A stretch of DNA of 64,000 bases. It comes from Helicoverpa zea. Taxonomy: Eukaryota > Arthropoda > Insecta > Lepidoptera > Noctuidae. The notes beneath the pieces were generated by a model. That model did no database searches. It was not told the DNA's origin and worked only from the letters and a program-made list of their open reading frames with translations. Below, piece by piece: positions 11,001 through 20,890 of the stretch. Both the position numbers and the translations under genes were made by a program. Position 1 is the first letter of the stretch. Each line of letters opens with the position of its first letter. The stretch spans positions 7,006,001-7,070,000 of the forward strand of contig NC_061470.1 in NCBI RefSeq assembly GCF_022581195.2, read 5' to 3'.

Positions 11001-14000
11001 TTTGTTTAATGTATAGCCATGGAATACCCATTCACTATGGCACATAAGGACGCGAAGTTGTCCAAATATAAGTTGTTAAAATAGAAACTTTTATAACAGT
11101 TACTATTGCAGTAGTAACTATTAAGGTAATCTGTGGTTATCTGGACTATGTAGTCTGAAATCACCAACCCGCATTGAGCAAGCGTGGTGATTAATGCTCA
11201 ATCTACTCCGTGTGAGAGGAGGCCTGTGCCCAACAGTGGGACGATAAAAAGGCTGTAACTGTAACTGTGGTTAAACAGTTACAACGCGAAGAAAATTAAA
11301 ATTGGCAAACTGAAATCATTTTTCGTTCATCAAATTTATTGTTTGTTTTAAAGACAACAGTTAATATGTTTTGAACAATTAAATATTAAATTGTATTGTG
11401 TTGTTTTGAAAATAATTCGTGATGTACCTACTATTGTTTAACTTTTTATAATAATAATCTTAGTATTCCATGAAATGTGAATCATTTTCCGTTACTAATT
11501 GGTATTTCTTGTGAAAAATCGTGATGATGAGCAGATATCACCAGTTCCCATCATGATGATTTTATAATTGATTTAGTAATATGTATGCATGTAGCTTTTT
11601 TTATTAGTAAAACCATGAGTTGGCATTCTAGGATCTACTCGTAATTTTCCAAGTAGATCGGATAAAGCGATAAGATCTATGGAGTCGAGATTATTCGTCG
11701 AGATTATTCATGTTTTATTTACACAAATAAAACATGAAAAATAACTTATATGAGAATTGTAACAATTCTCATTTATGTTATTACTAGCTTCTGCCCGCGA
11801 CTTCGTACGCGGATCCTGTCCCTTATGCCAGCGACTACGGGGTCAGCAAAATCAAAGATCTGAATAGTCTGATATTGAATTTTAAGGGCCCGTTGACTTG
11901 AAAACAACGGAATACGCATAACCATTAGAAACGTTCCATATATTTAATTTTTGTACTTTAACGGCAAAAGCACAGCAGACTAAACAAAACGCTGAGAACT
12001 GAACCGCAATAGACGTGACCATAGGGATAAAAGTAGTGATTCTAATTAGTCCGCGTAAAAAAACATTAAATAGATGACAAAGTCGTGGTGGTTTAGTGGG
12101 TAGAGAACCAATCTCTCAAGTATGAGCGTGCGTCTTTGATTCCAGGTCTGGCAAGTGCCTGCCAATGCAACTTTTCTAAGTTCGTATGTACTTTCTACGT
12201 ATATTTTGGATACCAATGACCGTTATTTGGAGGGGATGTTAAACTGTAGGTTCCGGCTGTCATTGAACATTCTTGGCAGTCGTTATGGGTAGTCAGAAGC
12301 CAGTAAGTCTTACCAAGGGGTGTTGGGTTGAGCGGGTAACCGGTTTGTGGACGTCAGATAGGTAGTCGCTCCTTGTAAATACTGGTACTCAGTTGCATCG
12401 TGACTGGAAGTCGACCCTAACATAATTGGGACAAAGGCTCTTGAGATAATAACGACAATAATAATGAGATATAGGCACTGCAGGACATCTGAGGCTGATG
12501 ACGGGGAGTAGCGACCCCGCGGGGCTATATATACTGAGTTCTCCAGGGAGAGTATACTGTCCCCCATCTCCGGCCGGTCGGAGTGAACTATGACGGGGGT
12601 AGGTCTCACGCCTCTGGCTTGGCTTGGCCGTCCAGAGTGGAGTCGCTAGAGCAGGATTAGTAGCCCTGCTCGGAGGGTAGGTGCCTCATGGTAAGCACAG
12701 GGAGCGCGTAATCTGCGTTTAAAGTCCGCCGAGGTGTCCTCACCCTTCAGCCGCTCATGTCCCTGTTGCCCTCTTGTTACTATTCAGTGACTGGTTCCCG
12801 GGGGCCCAGTAAGTGAGGTGGCGAGTCTCCACCTGCCATTTTTACATGTACCTAATACATTGTCATCCACTAATATCCCATCACAATAGCCCAAGTAGTT
12901 TTCCTCCATAGTTAGCAATAGTTTAGCACAGTACCGGGGATTGTCTTTTTTTTTAACGACGTCCACCGGGGATTGTCCTTGGGTTCATTTTTATAGTGTT
13001 TAAAGGGATAATCGTCGGTTTTGTCATTTGTGTCACCATTTCATTAAAGTTGTCTCAAAAGGGCTTCAGCGTGTTGGCTTCGGCCCCACGTTTGCCTCCC
13101 AAAAATTCGGAACTTTGTAGTCCCGAGGTCTGGAAGAGACATACAAAATAATAATGAGATATAATAATGTTGTTGTATCTTCGTTATTATTTGTTTGTGA
13201 GAGAGAGAAAAAAAATACGTGTCCATTATTTTAGGGTTATCTTAAAGACGGACTAATTACTTTTTTTGATTCACCATACCTATTTCATAATATTAATTTC
13301 TATACATTTCAAGTGTAGTATTGCTCTTGAAGTTCCACATCAGGTGTTCCAGATCTTCGATGTTTATATGTACGTCAATAGAGAGTGCTTATCAGATTGA
13401 ACCACTTTTGCTAAAACGTCATATCTTCATATGCTATAGTCTAGCTGGGCTCCTGGAGTTCCACATCAGGTGTTTTAGAGAGTGCTTATCAGATTGAACA
13501 ACTTTTGCTAAAACGTCATACCTCTATATGCTATAGTCTAGCTGGGCCCCTGGAGTTCCACATCAGGTGTTTTAGATCTTCAATTTATATAAGTCAATAG
13601 AAAGTGCTTATCAAATTGAACAACTTTTGCTAAAACGTCATACCTCTATATGGTACAGAGAAGCTGGGCTCTTGGGGTTCCACATCAGGTGTTCCAGATC
13701 TTAAAATTTATTATCTCAACTGAAAATGCTCATCACAAGAAACAATTTTTGCCATGGCACCATTTTTGTATCTCTTATAGTTTTGTTGGTCTGTTGGTGG
13801 TCTGCATCAGGTCTTCAAGTTTCGAAGATAAATTATAGCCTATGTGTTGACCAGGCTTAATACTGATACAACAAAGAAAAAATCATTGAAATCCGTCCAG
13901 TAGTTCCGAAGATTAGCGTGTACAAACAAACAGACATACAGACATACAGACATACAGACAGAATTTTTTTTTTGGATTTGTGCTCCATCACTGTTTCTAA

Positions 14001-14818
14001 ACCCCACTCAATTATTATTTTTTTAATATATTAAATGTACAGACACAGTTTTTTTACAGATTTATTATATGTATAGATAACAAGTTGGTCCAAAATACAT
14101 TTCATTTGTTTGATATGCGAGGTGTCGTGGAATTTGAAACCAATTTCAGCTCCAAAGGATACATGCCTTTTTATTTATTGATTGATATAAACGAAAACAC
14201 GTAAAACTTGTATTTTATTAATTATTTTTGTGAAAACGCATGAAAATAATTAATGACGTGCAAAATTATCACTTCATACGATACAAAGCGTGTCACTGTA
14301 CCAATACTCACTATACGCTGTAGTTTATATGAATGATGCACAAGAGCCGATGTCAAGGTCGATTTAGGAAAAAGTGGCAATGGTATTATCTGTTTTTATT
14401 GCAATACAGATAATTAATATCCTTATATAGGCTTTGTTTATATTCAACTTGATCTTGAAGCGGCACTATTTTTAATCCACTTAAAGAAAGAGGTTCTAAA
14501 TTTGGCCTACGTTTGGCTGAACATTTAGGCATGGTGCGTTTTTTCAGTGTAGTATTTGTCTGACTTAGAAGAAGGTTTAGGTATATTATTGAAGATGGCT
14601 TTTTTGCAAAAGGCTTTTCAATGGGAATCTTGACTTTGCTCCTTTGATAATGATTTTATTGTCCTCAGAGTATATTTTATCATTTAGGTAACACTGCTTT
14701 AGAAGTGTGCAAAAAATATAATTAATTAGGTAAATGTTCCAAAATATGTGAAAAACTTGTGCATTATAAACAAATTAAGTAAAAACTCGTCTCCACTCAC
14801 CTCTGGGTCTCTCAGCAT
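1834..14818 (-). CDS. GMC oxidoreductase, glucose dehydrogenase [FAD, quinone]-like (complete, 12 coding exons)
   Basis: Coding exons in order are 14801-14818, 9848-10087, 5393-5564, 4943-5142, 4667-4791, 4199-4379, 3756-4016, 3325-3476, 2915-3080, 2374-2584, 2147-2191 and 1834-2027. They sum to 1965 nt, exactly 654 codons plus stop, and every intron phase matches. The protein resembles Drosophila Gld end to end. It has a Cys-rich N-terminus (about 1-58), an FAD dinucleotide motif GGGSAG (67-72), a GMC signature 1 region (140-163), GMC signature 2 (318-332), the active-site segment ENHQVGTCKMGP with His548, and LRVADGSIMP (577-586). The family oxidises sugars or other alcohols with FAD, passing electrons to quinones; in insects it is tied to cuticle modification and immunity (family knowledge). 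Odd points: Met594 replaces the second catalytic His/Asn; Cys146 and Thr149 break signature 1; a hydrophilic tail of about 48 residues follows the fold. No clear signal peptide. The start ATG is supported by an in-frame stop in the proposed 5' exon. Confidence 0.9.
2147..2191 (-). CDS. GMC oxidoreductase exon 11 (45 nt)
   Basis: Tiny exon between TTCTCAG and GTAAGT. It encodes residues 576-591 with the family motif LRVADGSIMPSLPSG. It is too short to show as an open frame but completes the reading frame exactly. Confidence 0.9.
2374..2584 (-). CDS. GMC oxidoreductase exon 10 (active-site His)
   Basis: Residues 506-576. Contains ENHQVGTCKMGPESDPMAVV with the catalytic base His548. Acceptor ATTCTAG; the donor is GTGAAA, weaker than the other donors of this gene. 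Confidence 0.9.
2915..3080 (-). CDS. GMC oxidoreductase exon 9
   Basis: Residues 450-505, including SLHPRSRGFVTIRSVDP, the conserved 'HP-SRG' block of the C-terminal substrate-binding domain. Acceptor TCTTCAG, donor ACT/GTAAGT. Confidence 0.9.
3325..3476 (-). CDS. GMC oxidoreductase exon 8
   Basis: Residues 400-450, including HPDIQYFFGGYYASC, which aligns with the PDLQLYFGGYLASC block of Drosophila Gld. Acceptor AACAG, donor GTGAGT. Confidence 0.9.
3756..4016 (-). CDS. GMC oxidoreductase exon 7 (signature 2)
   Basis: Residues 313-399, phase 0 at both ends. Carries GTLNTPQILLLSGIG, an exact fit to GMC signature 2, then LPGVGQNLQNHV and GPLSSTGMSQ, typical of the family. Confidence 0.92.
4199..4379 (-). 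CDS. GMC oxidoreductase exon 6
   Basis: Residues 252-312, including GGTRYTTARAYLRPA and NLHVLLNALGSRV, a conserved part of the FAD domain. Acceptor TTCTGCAG, donor GAG/GTAAGT. Confidence 0.9.
4667..4791 (-). CDS. GMC oxidoreductase exon 5
   Basis: Residues 211-252, including LGYPPTSDLNGDTTTGFTIA, matching the DLNG/TGF block of insect GMC enzymes. Acceptor GTCCAG, donor GTAAGT. Confidence 0.9.
4943..5142 (-). CDS. GMC oxidoreductase exon 4 (signature 1)
   Basis: Residues 144-210. Holds most of GMC signature 1, read here as GGCSATNGMMYMRG where relatives have GGTSVLNGMMYVRG, then DYDSWA and YFLRSEDN. Acceptor TTTAG, donor GTGAGA. Confidence 0.9.
5393..5564 (-). CDS. GMC oxidoreductase exon 3
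   Basis: Residues 87-144. Starts with VLLIEAGGDEP, the second strand of the FAD-binding fold, and ends with CYWPRAKMLG; relatives have PRGK. Acceptor TCCCAG, donor GTAAGT. Confidence 0.9.
6761..7639. repeat. 880-bp minisatellite of 12/13-bp units
   Basis: About 70 units alternate between 13-mers (CTCCTCTTATGTA type) and 12-mers (CTCTCTTATATA type), giving a 25-bp dimer. Variants with AAGTA, TGTT or TGTAA replace the last bases and recur in ordered blocks, a sign of higher-order duplication. One strand is strictly pyrimidine/TA-rich. It lies in the intron between GMC exons 2 and 3. Open frames through it (for example 7022-7519) are products of the repeat, not genes. Confidence 0.95.
8535..8760 (-). 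pseudogene. Mariner-family transposase fragment (decayed)
   Basis: Conceptual translation on the - strand gives FKSGQSSLSDKPREG followed by DNIEAMRQLIVADQHVTYRD. This matches the N-terminal DNA-binding part of mariner transposases (FK-G---L-D--REGRP, NI-AVR-LI--D--VTY). Upstream of FKSG the frame shifts and similarity to the helix-turn-helix start continues weakly. No catalytic Asp residues are present, so it is a non-functional remnant. Confidence 0.6.
8968..9183 (-). mobile_element. SINE, 5'-truncated (tail portion)
   Basis: Matches, in reverse, the non-tRNA part of the SINE at 12082-12440 through to its conserved end CCCCAACATAGTTGGG. It lacks the tRNA-like head. It sits between the mariner remnant and the right arm of the inverted-repeat element. 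Confidence 0.75.
9848..10087 (-). CDS. GMC oxidoreductase exon 2 (FAD motif)
   Basis: Residues 7-86: the Cys-containing N-terminal segment (ACACPIREVGPS, INGRCDLADPC) and FVVVGGGSAGAVMAGRL, the FAD dinucleotide-binding motif. Acceptor TTACAG, donor AAG/GTATGC. An intron of 4.3 kb separates it from exon 3. Confidence 0.9.
10186..10262 (+). repeat. RTE-type LINE 3' tail fragment
   Basis: Contains GCGTGGTGATTAACGCTCAAT and CAGAGGGACGATGATGA, a widespread lepidopteran RTE 3' end. It shares sequence with 11165-11256. Only the tail is present. Confidence 0.55.
10585..10640. repeat. Perfect 25-bp inverted repeat with 6-nt loop
   Basis: Arms 10585-10609 and 10616-10640 are exact reverse complements around the loop ATAGGC. 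They would form a very stable hairpin on either strand. It lies in the intron upstream of GMC exon 2. Confidence 0.9.
10673..10763. repeat. Dispersed repeat, copy 1 (second copy at 28694-28783)
   Basis: About 90 bp, beginning with repeated GAAAT units and ATCGTTTATTTTGCAA, and ending in GCTGAGGTCGGCATTTTCTA. Nearly identical to 28694-28783. The GAAAT run on one side suggests a retroelement tail in minus orientation. Confidence 0.75.
11165..11256 (+). repeat. RTE-type LINE 3' tail fragment
   Basis: CCGCATTGAGCAAGCGTGG, then GAGGAGGCCTGTGCCCAACA and GTGGGACGAT, the same family as 10186-10262, in the same orientation. Confidence 0.6.
12082..12440 (+). mobile_element. tRNA-derived SINE, near full length
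   Basis: The head GTCGTGGTGG-TTTAGTGGGTAGAGAACC resembles a tRNA A box, and a B-box-like GATTCCAGGTC follows near 12137-12147. The body and conserved tail (CCCTAACATAATTGGGACAAA here; CCCCAACATAGTTGGGAAAA in others) match the pieces at 8968, 17309, 34983 and 52084. It is the most complete copy in the window. Confidence 0.8.
12474..13146. mobile_element. 673-bp non-LTR retroelement with 17-bp target-site duplication
   Basis: The direct repeat AATAATAATGAGATATA lies at 12457-12473 and 13147-13163, exactly flanking this GC-richer block. It has no terminal inverted repeats. Minus-strand frames contain short open stretches (12310-12609, 12784-12966) but no RT motif. It fits a truncated LINE or a LINE-mobilised element; family not assigned. 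The insertion landed just downstream of a SINE. Confidence 0.7.
13305..13975 (+). repeat. LINE-like 3' end with about four tandem 110-130-bp units
   Basis: Units carry TTCCACATCAGGTGTT, GTGCTTATCAGATTGAA and TTTTGCTAAAACGTCATA, recurring at about 13330, 13450, 13555 and 13675, the last diverged. They are followed by the tail ATCCGTCCAGTAGTTCCGAA and CAGACATA repeats (13926-13962), typical of a dispersed lepidopteran non-LTR 3' end. Confidence 0.75.
13976..14790. other. AT-rich intron sequence, no feature seen
   Basis: Lies between GMC coding exon 1 and the LINE tail. No convincing exon or repeat was recognised. Confidence 0.5.
14801..14818 (-). CDS. GMC oxidoreductase exon 1, coding part (start codon)
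   Basis: The exon spans 14801-14837 between TTTCAG and GTGAGT. ATG at 14816-14818 gives M-L-R-D-P-E and joins exon 2 in phase 0. Upstream of the ATG the frame is open within this exon. In the proposed 5' exon (16996 and up) the same frame meets TGA with no ATG between, so this ATG is the first usable start in that model. Confidence 0.68.
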
Positions 14819-14837
14819 TTTGTTGTGAGGGCGTGCA

Positions 14838-16734
14838 CTGAAACAAAAACAATTCATGTAGGTATCTAAATAAGGTAACGGACTTATTTGTGAAAATAAA
14901 TATTTTAAGCTATTCAGGTACTTAAAAAGTACGTTTGTAAGGTACAAAATCCTAAAGTTAATAAAAAAGAAGATAAAACTGATGTTATCTATAACCGATT
15001 TTTTTCACTGTTGGGAACTCTATTTCAGACTGTCCTCGAGTAACGTAGGCTATGTTTTGTGCGGTTACAAGAAGAAGTTCCACCAGGAAGCGTGTGAAAC
15101 TGATCCTAAAACATACTAAGTCTTACTTGAACACTAAATATATCCCATTTCGGTTACCACTCTTCGGAATGTTTTAATGTGAATGTGTAAAGAATTACAA
15201 TTTAAGGAATTCGCGCAAACAAAATTCACTGAATGACTTCATCAGACGCTGCAAAAATATTTTATTATTTACGAATTTGTTACATAAATTGTCACAGCGT
15301 TAATCAGATGTACTTAAACATATATTTTATATCGATTCTCAGGTTTTAGAAGGAAGTCTTCCGGGTAAAGAAAAAACGTTGTTTTAATACTAAATATGGA
15401 AAACTATTAGCAATTCTAGTTGTTATTTAAATAAATTATCTTCTGTTAGCGTCATTCTGTCTGCACGTGAACTTTGACTAAAATACAGGCACAACAAATC
15501 CATGATTCTTTCTTCTATGAGCTCTCTCTGTCAAGTAGTTCTAAAACTGTCAAGTAGTTGTAGTTTTTGAGAAAGCTAAGTCTAAGAATCTTTATTGTAA
15601 TGGTGAAAATTGTTTACAACCGCAAAAAAGCTGTAATGTTTCTTGAAAAACATCCAATAAAATCGGTTCTTCAAACTTGTTAAAGGCGGTTTAAATTAAT
15701 TGGAAAGTGAAAAAATATTTAGCCTCTTTATTTGCCTTTTTCCTAATTTTTCCTAATTTAAATTATAATTCTGCTTAATTTTCAATTATTGTAATACTTT
15801 TGCTGATGGCATTTATCATGTTACATCCATTTTTAACCCAATAACATAAATAAATAAAAAGGTTACATTAGTGCAAAGTTCATTGCTCTGTGCAGAATTT
15901 AGGGTTTACGCATAAACTTAAAACCAAGGTAAAGTTAACAGTTTTTAACATTCCTCACATAGGGACGTTTCAAGTTCAATGTCTTTAAAAACGACATAAC
16001 ACCGCGGAAACTGGTCCATGATTATTGCTTAGAAACAAGCGGTTATAATAATTTACAACCGTTATAATAATAATACTTGTAGAAAAATATATAATTATGT
16101 TGTATTTCATATCTGGTTGGAATATTCGAAAACGGTACTTTAATATTTATTTAAATTTAAACGGACGAAATTGAAAAAGAATCGAATGGGAACAATTCGT
16201 AGATTAGATAAGTCATAAATTATTTTTTTGTCTAGCTAACATTTAACTTATGTAAAAAAATAGAGAGGGTGATTCCAAAGACACAAATTCTCGGATCAGG
16301 ATAAGTACCTAATCCATTTACCTGATCCGCATAGTTATTCAGTATTACCGGTGACTTGTAAGTAAATTCTATTATTTTTAATAATTATATGTAGATACGA
16401 GAGGATAAATTATCACGGTTCAAAGAAAAGTGCAGAAAGACAAACTCACTTGCGCATAATTTATGTAAATTAAGGATCATAAAAAAAAAAAACAAATAAC
16501 TTTAATAGTTAAGTTAAGTATGCACATGTTTTACCGAATAGACAATACTGCTTAACTTTCGCTCACTTTTACTAAGTATTCCATACGTGAGTGACACTTT
16601 CCAACTTTTCTTTTAAAAATACTCAATTCAAGTCAATGGTCTACGATATATTCCATAATTTTAAGTTATTACGTGACCTGTAAATCCCTAAAGATTCCTA
16701 TAAAATATACAATTGTTTCTGGCGGTTATTATCC
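14838..16734. other. AT-rich intron sequence (proposed GMC intron 1)
   Basis: Follows the proposed 5' UTR exon on the - strand. No coding frame with splice signals or recognisable repeat was found. Confidence 0.45.
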
Positions 16735-16830
16735 ACACGTCCCGAGGGAGCCATTTCCCGCAACCGGGCAAAAGTATAATTTAAATCGGTTCAGTAATTT
16801 AGCCATGAAACCGCGGTAGACGGACAGCCT
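16735..16830 (+). repeat. Dispersed lepidopteran LINE-tail repeat (CCCG family), fragment
   Basis: ACGTCCCGAGGGAGCCATTT, then AAATCGGTTCAGTAATTTAG: a decayed copy of the family best seen at 18907 and 42050. Confidence 0.6.
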
Positions 16831-16995
16831 GATTTTCTTTCTCATTTAAAATATTAGCAAGGATAATAATTGCCCTTAATTTAATTGATGGGTTTACCCA
16901 AATTTAAAAAAAATGCACATAAAAATATCTATTAAAATCGAACTACTTAATCTGAAAAAATATATATTTAATTAATTATTAAATAAATTATTCAC

Positions 16996-17106
16996 CTTTT
17001 ATTCCTATCACTATATCACAGAGCACTATCACAAAATTCACAAATAAATACAATGATGCGTGAGGATGCGCGCACGTGAGATGATACGCGCTCGACAACG
17101 GACTGC
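16996..17106 (-). promoter_or_regulatory. Proposed 5' UTR exon of the GMC gene
   Basis: On the - strand a short transcribed region could run from about 17097-17106 to a donor AAAAG/GTGAAT at 16994-16995. It is rich in GTGATAGTG-type runs and has no ATG in frame with the coding start. Spliced to the exon at 14837, it places an in-frame TGA before the start codon. This is inferred from sequence signals only. Confidence 0.42.
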
Positions 17107-17122
17107 GCAGGCGCCGGTTTTG

Positions 17123-17128
17123 TTTATA
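17123..17128 (-). promoter_or_regulatory. TATA box, proposed GMC gene promoter
   Basis: TATAAA on the - strand, followed 24 bp downstream by GCAGTCC (17100-17106), an initiator-like sequence. The flanking segment 17040-17120 is much richer in CG dinucleotides than its surroundings. Confidence 0.42.
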
Positions 17129-17308
17129 TGGAAAACAGACGGTTGGCCTGAGGGCTGGTACACACCGATGATGATGTACATACAAAAAGAATGTGGTACT
17201 GTGATTGAAGATTACTTTTTCTGGAGATGATGGAGATTGCAAAAAAGAGGTTGCTTTTAATGCGTTGGTACTACTTACATTGGGAGTAAGAGATAGAGTG
17301 ATAATTAG

Positions 17309-17370
17309 TCCGACCCCAACATAAGCCGACCCCAACATAGTTGGGAAAAAAGGCTCGGAGGATGATGATG
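17309..17370 (+). repeat. SINE tail fragment next to the proposed GMC promoter
   Basis: Two partial copies of CCGACCCCAACATA, the second running into GTTGGGAAAAAAGGCTCGGA and GATGATGATG. Lies about 180 bp upstream of the proposed TATA box. Confidence 0.8.
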
Positions 17371-18906
17371 TACTAAGCTAAGTCGTGATCGGATTTCTTA
17401 ACTTTTTTGCTTTCTGATTTATAGTGTGGTTGTACATTTCAATTATCTACTTTAAATAAGCTTAAACAATAGGTACTGGAAACGTTACATATCAAATTGA
17501 GTTTTTGGACCTTCAGACAGTTTTGAAAATCGATTGGATCTTTTAAGGCCGATTTTCAAGAAGTAGTTATTTGTTACCATACGAGTAACACATTTAACGA
17601 ACATAGTAAGATGATTTTTAGTAGGGATCGCAAATGTGAACACAACTTTATAACAATGCCTTGGACTGCACGAGCCCCCATAAGTCAAGCCTTGTCATAA
17701 CCCACTTGTGATAACACAAGATTTCCCGCATTACTCATGCCAGAAAATACTATAGGCAGATTGCATTTTAGATAGAAGAAGTAAATAGTGCGTGTAGTGT
17801 GTGAATGACCACAAGAATAAATTAAAATGCAGTAGGTATAGGAAATAAGGGATTATGAGGATAGTATGCCTCTTTATATTATTGTCAACCGTTTTCGAGA
17901 CAAAACGAATTGATAAAATAAATAATGTCATCATAAATTAATTAATTGTTAAAATAGTTAACTTTTGATCAAATACAAGTCAGGCCATGACGAGCAAATT
18001 TTTTTTAAGTAAGTTCAAATAAATATAAAATGTGTTAGAATTTAATTAAGTAGGCCATTTTGCGTATTCTTTCAAATGTAGCATGACAATATTTTTTTAC
18101 AATGAATCACTTTACACGTAAGTTTAAGTAGAACTTACTTATCGTCTTTAGTATATTTGTCACGTCATCCTCTTACAAAATGCTGGGTTTTTCCAGTTTC
18201 CAAGTTTTTTTACTTAGGTATGTGTATCTAACTTTTTAAGCGTTCTCGTAAACGGTAGGTCAGGTTTTCTGAAAAATGGATTTAGTGTTTATCTCTCAAA
18301 TGAAACTCAGTTTGTCAAACTTCAAAACAAAGAAAATTGTGTATTTAAATTCTTTAAAGTTCGCTTTTTGATATCTGCGTACCTAAGGCATTCCTTTTAA
18401 AAATACCTGATTCTGTCTGTCTATTCGGTGATGTTGAATATGACGACCAATCCAACAATAAACAATCGTGGTGACCTTTTAGTTACATAACGCAGGCATT
18501 TTGAATTAAAAAATAAACAGACCGCGTAATTGGCGCGCACTAGAACGACCTACAATGGGACTTGTCAACGTAGGTACCTATTTCAAAACGATAACTTGAC
18601 AAAACTAATAACTTGTACCTTTGGAAATACCAGAAACCCCTATCTTCAAGTCTTTAGCTTGTCAGTTGATACGATAGAGGTGACAAATAGGTAGGTAATA
18701 GGTATAGATACCTTTCCGTCCCGCGAAAAGCCTACATTTTGGAATGATGATGCTGATAAAGTGTTGGCAGTAAGTAGGTTTTTGTAGAGACATATCGTTA
18801 TCCTGGTGTATTCTTTATATAGAGGCTGAATTTCGTAATACTTAGTTTATACTGTCTGAATTCGAGCACATATGATGACAGAGCAAGGCTATGTTTTATA
18901 GGTAGA
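17371..18906. other. Intergenic, nothing recognised
   Basis: AT-rich sequence upstream of the proposed GMC promoter. Short open frames at 17485-17688 and 17731-17934 have no splice or family support. Confidence 0.45.
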
Positions 18907-19160
18907 CTAGCTGTTTTCCCGCGGTTTCACCCGCGTCCCGTGGGAGCTACTGCCCGCACCGGGATAAAATATAGCCTATGTTACTCGCACATAATATAGC
19001 TTTCTAATGGTGAAAGAATATTTAAAATCGGTCCTGTAGTTTTTGAGTTTATCCATTACAACCAAACAAACAAACAAAGTTTTAGAAAGAATAGAATAGA
19101 ATATTTTTATTTGTAAAACATAGGTATTGACAAAATTTCCTCTATATAATATTAGTATAG
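18907..19160 (+). repeat. Dispersed LINE-tail repeat (CCCG family), well preserved
   Basis: TAGCTGTTTTCCCGCGG, CCCGTGGGAGCTACTGCCCG, ATAGCCTATGTTACTCG, GGTCCTGTAGTTTTTGAG and an AAACAAACAAAC tail. Other copies: 16735, 40928, 42050. Members of this type are 3' ends of non-LTR elements common in Lepidoptera. Confidence 0.8.
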
Positions 19161-20330
19161 AAGTATAGATAACTACATGAGAGTTTTAGTATAATCGTAG
19201 GAATAACACTGCCTAACACAAGTATATTTTTTAACTTTAAAGTTATGTTTAGGCCTATGCTCGATTTACTAAATTAACATAACATTAAGATTTGAAATGG
19301 TTTGATGATTTGAAACAAAGTAATTTACTAACACACTGATTTGATATTTGCACCAAGGCTGCGGTGTACTAAGCACCATCATCATTGTAGTTTTTGTAAA
19401 AAATAAATGGCTACATTAGCGGTTATTTACATAATCAAATAAATACTAAAACATTAACTTTGCGGTGGTAATATTTACCTCTAAAATCATTTCTGTGTCC
19501 TTATCAGAGGGCCAGTTAATTTGAGTGTCCGCTGACTCATCAAAAAAACTTAGGATTGACGGATCATATGTTTAATGGTTTCAGGTAGCCTTTCCCTTTT
19601 AATTAACAGGAAAGTATCAAAAGGAACAGCCAACATAACGCCGAATCAATAAAGTATATCCAGAACTTTTCGAATCCTAAAGCTGAGCTCTATCTCGAGG
19701 AAATAGTTGTACTTAAAGGCAAGATTTTTGAAAAACAACTTAACATGTAATCATCTTCAATCAAGAAATGATTCCTGTCTATCCGGTTTAAATACAACAG
19801 TTATTCATAATTCTCATTTTATGAGAGTTTTATGGCATAGGTATAATAGTCATAGATGATACAATACATAATCGCGGGTTATTTTATAGTTTTTACGACT
19901 CATCTGAGCTGAGGAAGTATTTAATTAATATCGCATATGTATGAATCGTAATAGTAGTTACCTATCTGCAAATTCCCACTCGCTAGGCAAAATCCTAATA
20001 GAGACGGATGGGCATTTGTTCAACCGCGACAAAAAACGACAAGAATTCGCTCATAATAAAAACAAATGACTGCTAAATAAATAGAAACCGGTCCTCTTCT
20101 CACAGACGACCTTATGCAGAGGAACCAGTACAAAATATAGTATTTAGAATTCATAACAATAGTCGTTTAGGCTAAACTAGATATGCTCCCCCTAGGTCGG
20201 CTAGAGAAACACGTTTTGCCGGTTGACTTTAGTTATTTTGTAGATTTTTGTAATCTTTACGAGTTGAAGAGGCCAGACGTTTTTTGTTGGAGTTAAATAA
20301 ATTACAAGTGTAGACGTAGATTAAGATTAA

Positions 20331-20890
20331 GGGTCTCAGCACACATATGGGATCGGAACCGTATCGCCTCGAGCCGTTCAGAATGGTTTGTATTAAACTC
20401 CCTACTGCAACGCATACTAATCGGAATAATAACGTAATCGCCTCGCCTCGGAACAGGCTCCGAACTTGAATTCCCGCGCTTACGGCTCATCGTCCCCGCG
20501 CTTACGTTTCTCCGTCCCCGCGCTTACGTCTCTCCGTACCCGAGCTCACATCTCTTCGTCCACCCTTTCCCCTTTCCCCTCCCGCGACTTGCCTGCTAAA
20601 GACGCCGTCATTCGCAAGGAGTATTTCATTCGTGTTGCGCGTATGTTTTATTTAAAATTTTAAGTTCGATTCAAACACAAAATAACGATGCAAAGGGAGA
20701 AACTTATTGAAGAAGTGCCTCGTGCGGCGAGGCGTAAGCGCGGTGTCGCCTAGCCGTAGCCGAGTTGACGTACAGGCGCTGCTGATACGCTTTCGTTACG
20801 TGCATACGGTAGGTTGACGCCTGGTTGACAGCGAGGCGAAAGGCGTTACGGTTACGATCCCTTTCCGATCCCATATGTGTGCTGAGACCT
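20331..20890. mobile_element. 560-bp DNA transposon (MITE) with 28-bp TIRs
   Basis: The ends read (G/A)GGTCTCAGCACACATATGG and are near-perfect inverted repeats over at least 28 bp. TAA flanks both ends (20328-20330 and 20891-20893), suggesting a 3-bp target duplication as in PIF/Harbinger elements; a TTAA reading (piggyBac-like) is possible if one terminal base is discounted. The interior is GC-rich and has a 22-bp tandem repeat at 20471-20558. No transposase is visible. Confidence 0.8.
20471..20558. repeat. Four 22-bp tandem units inside the MITE
   Basis: Units start at 20471, 20493, 20515 and 20537 with core TCCCCGCGCTTACGTCTCTC; the last is diverged. Confidence 0.85.
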
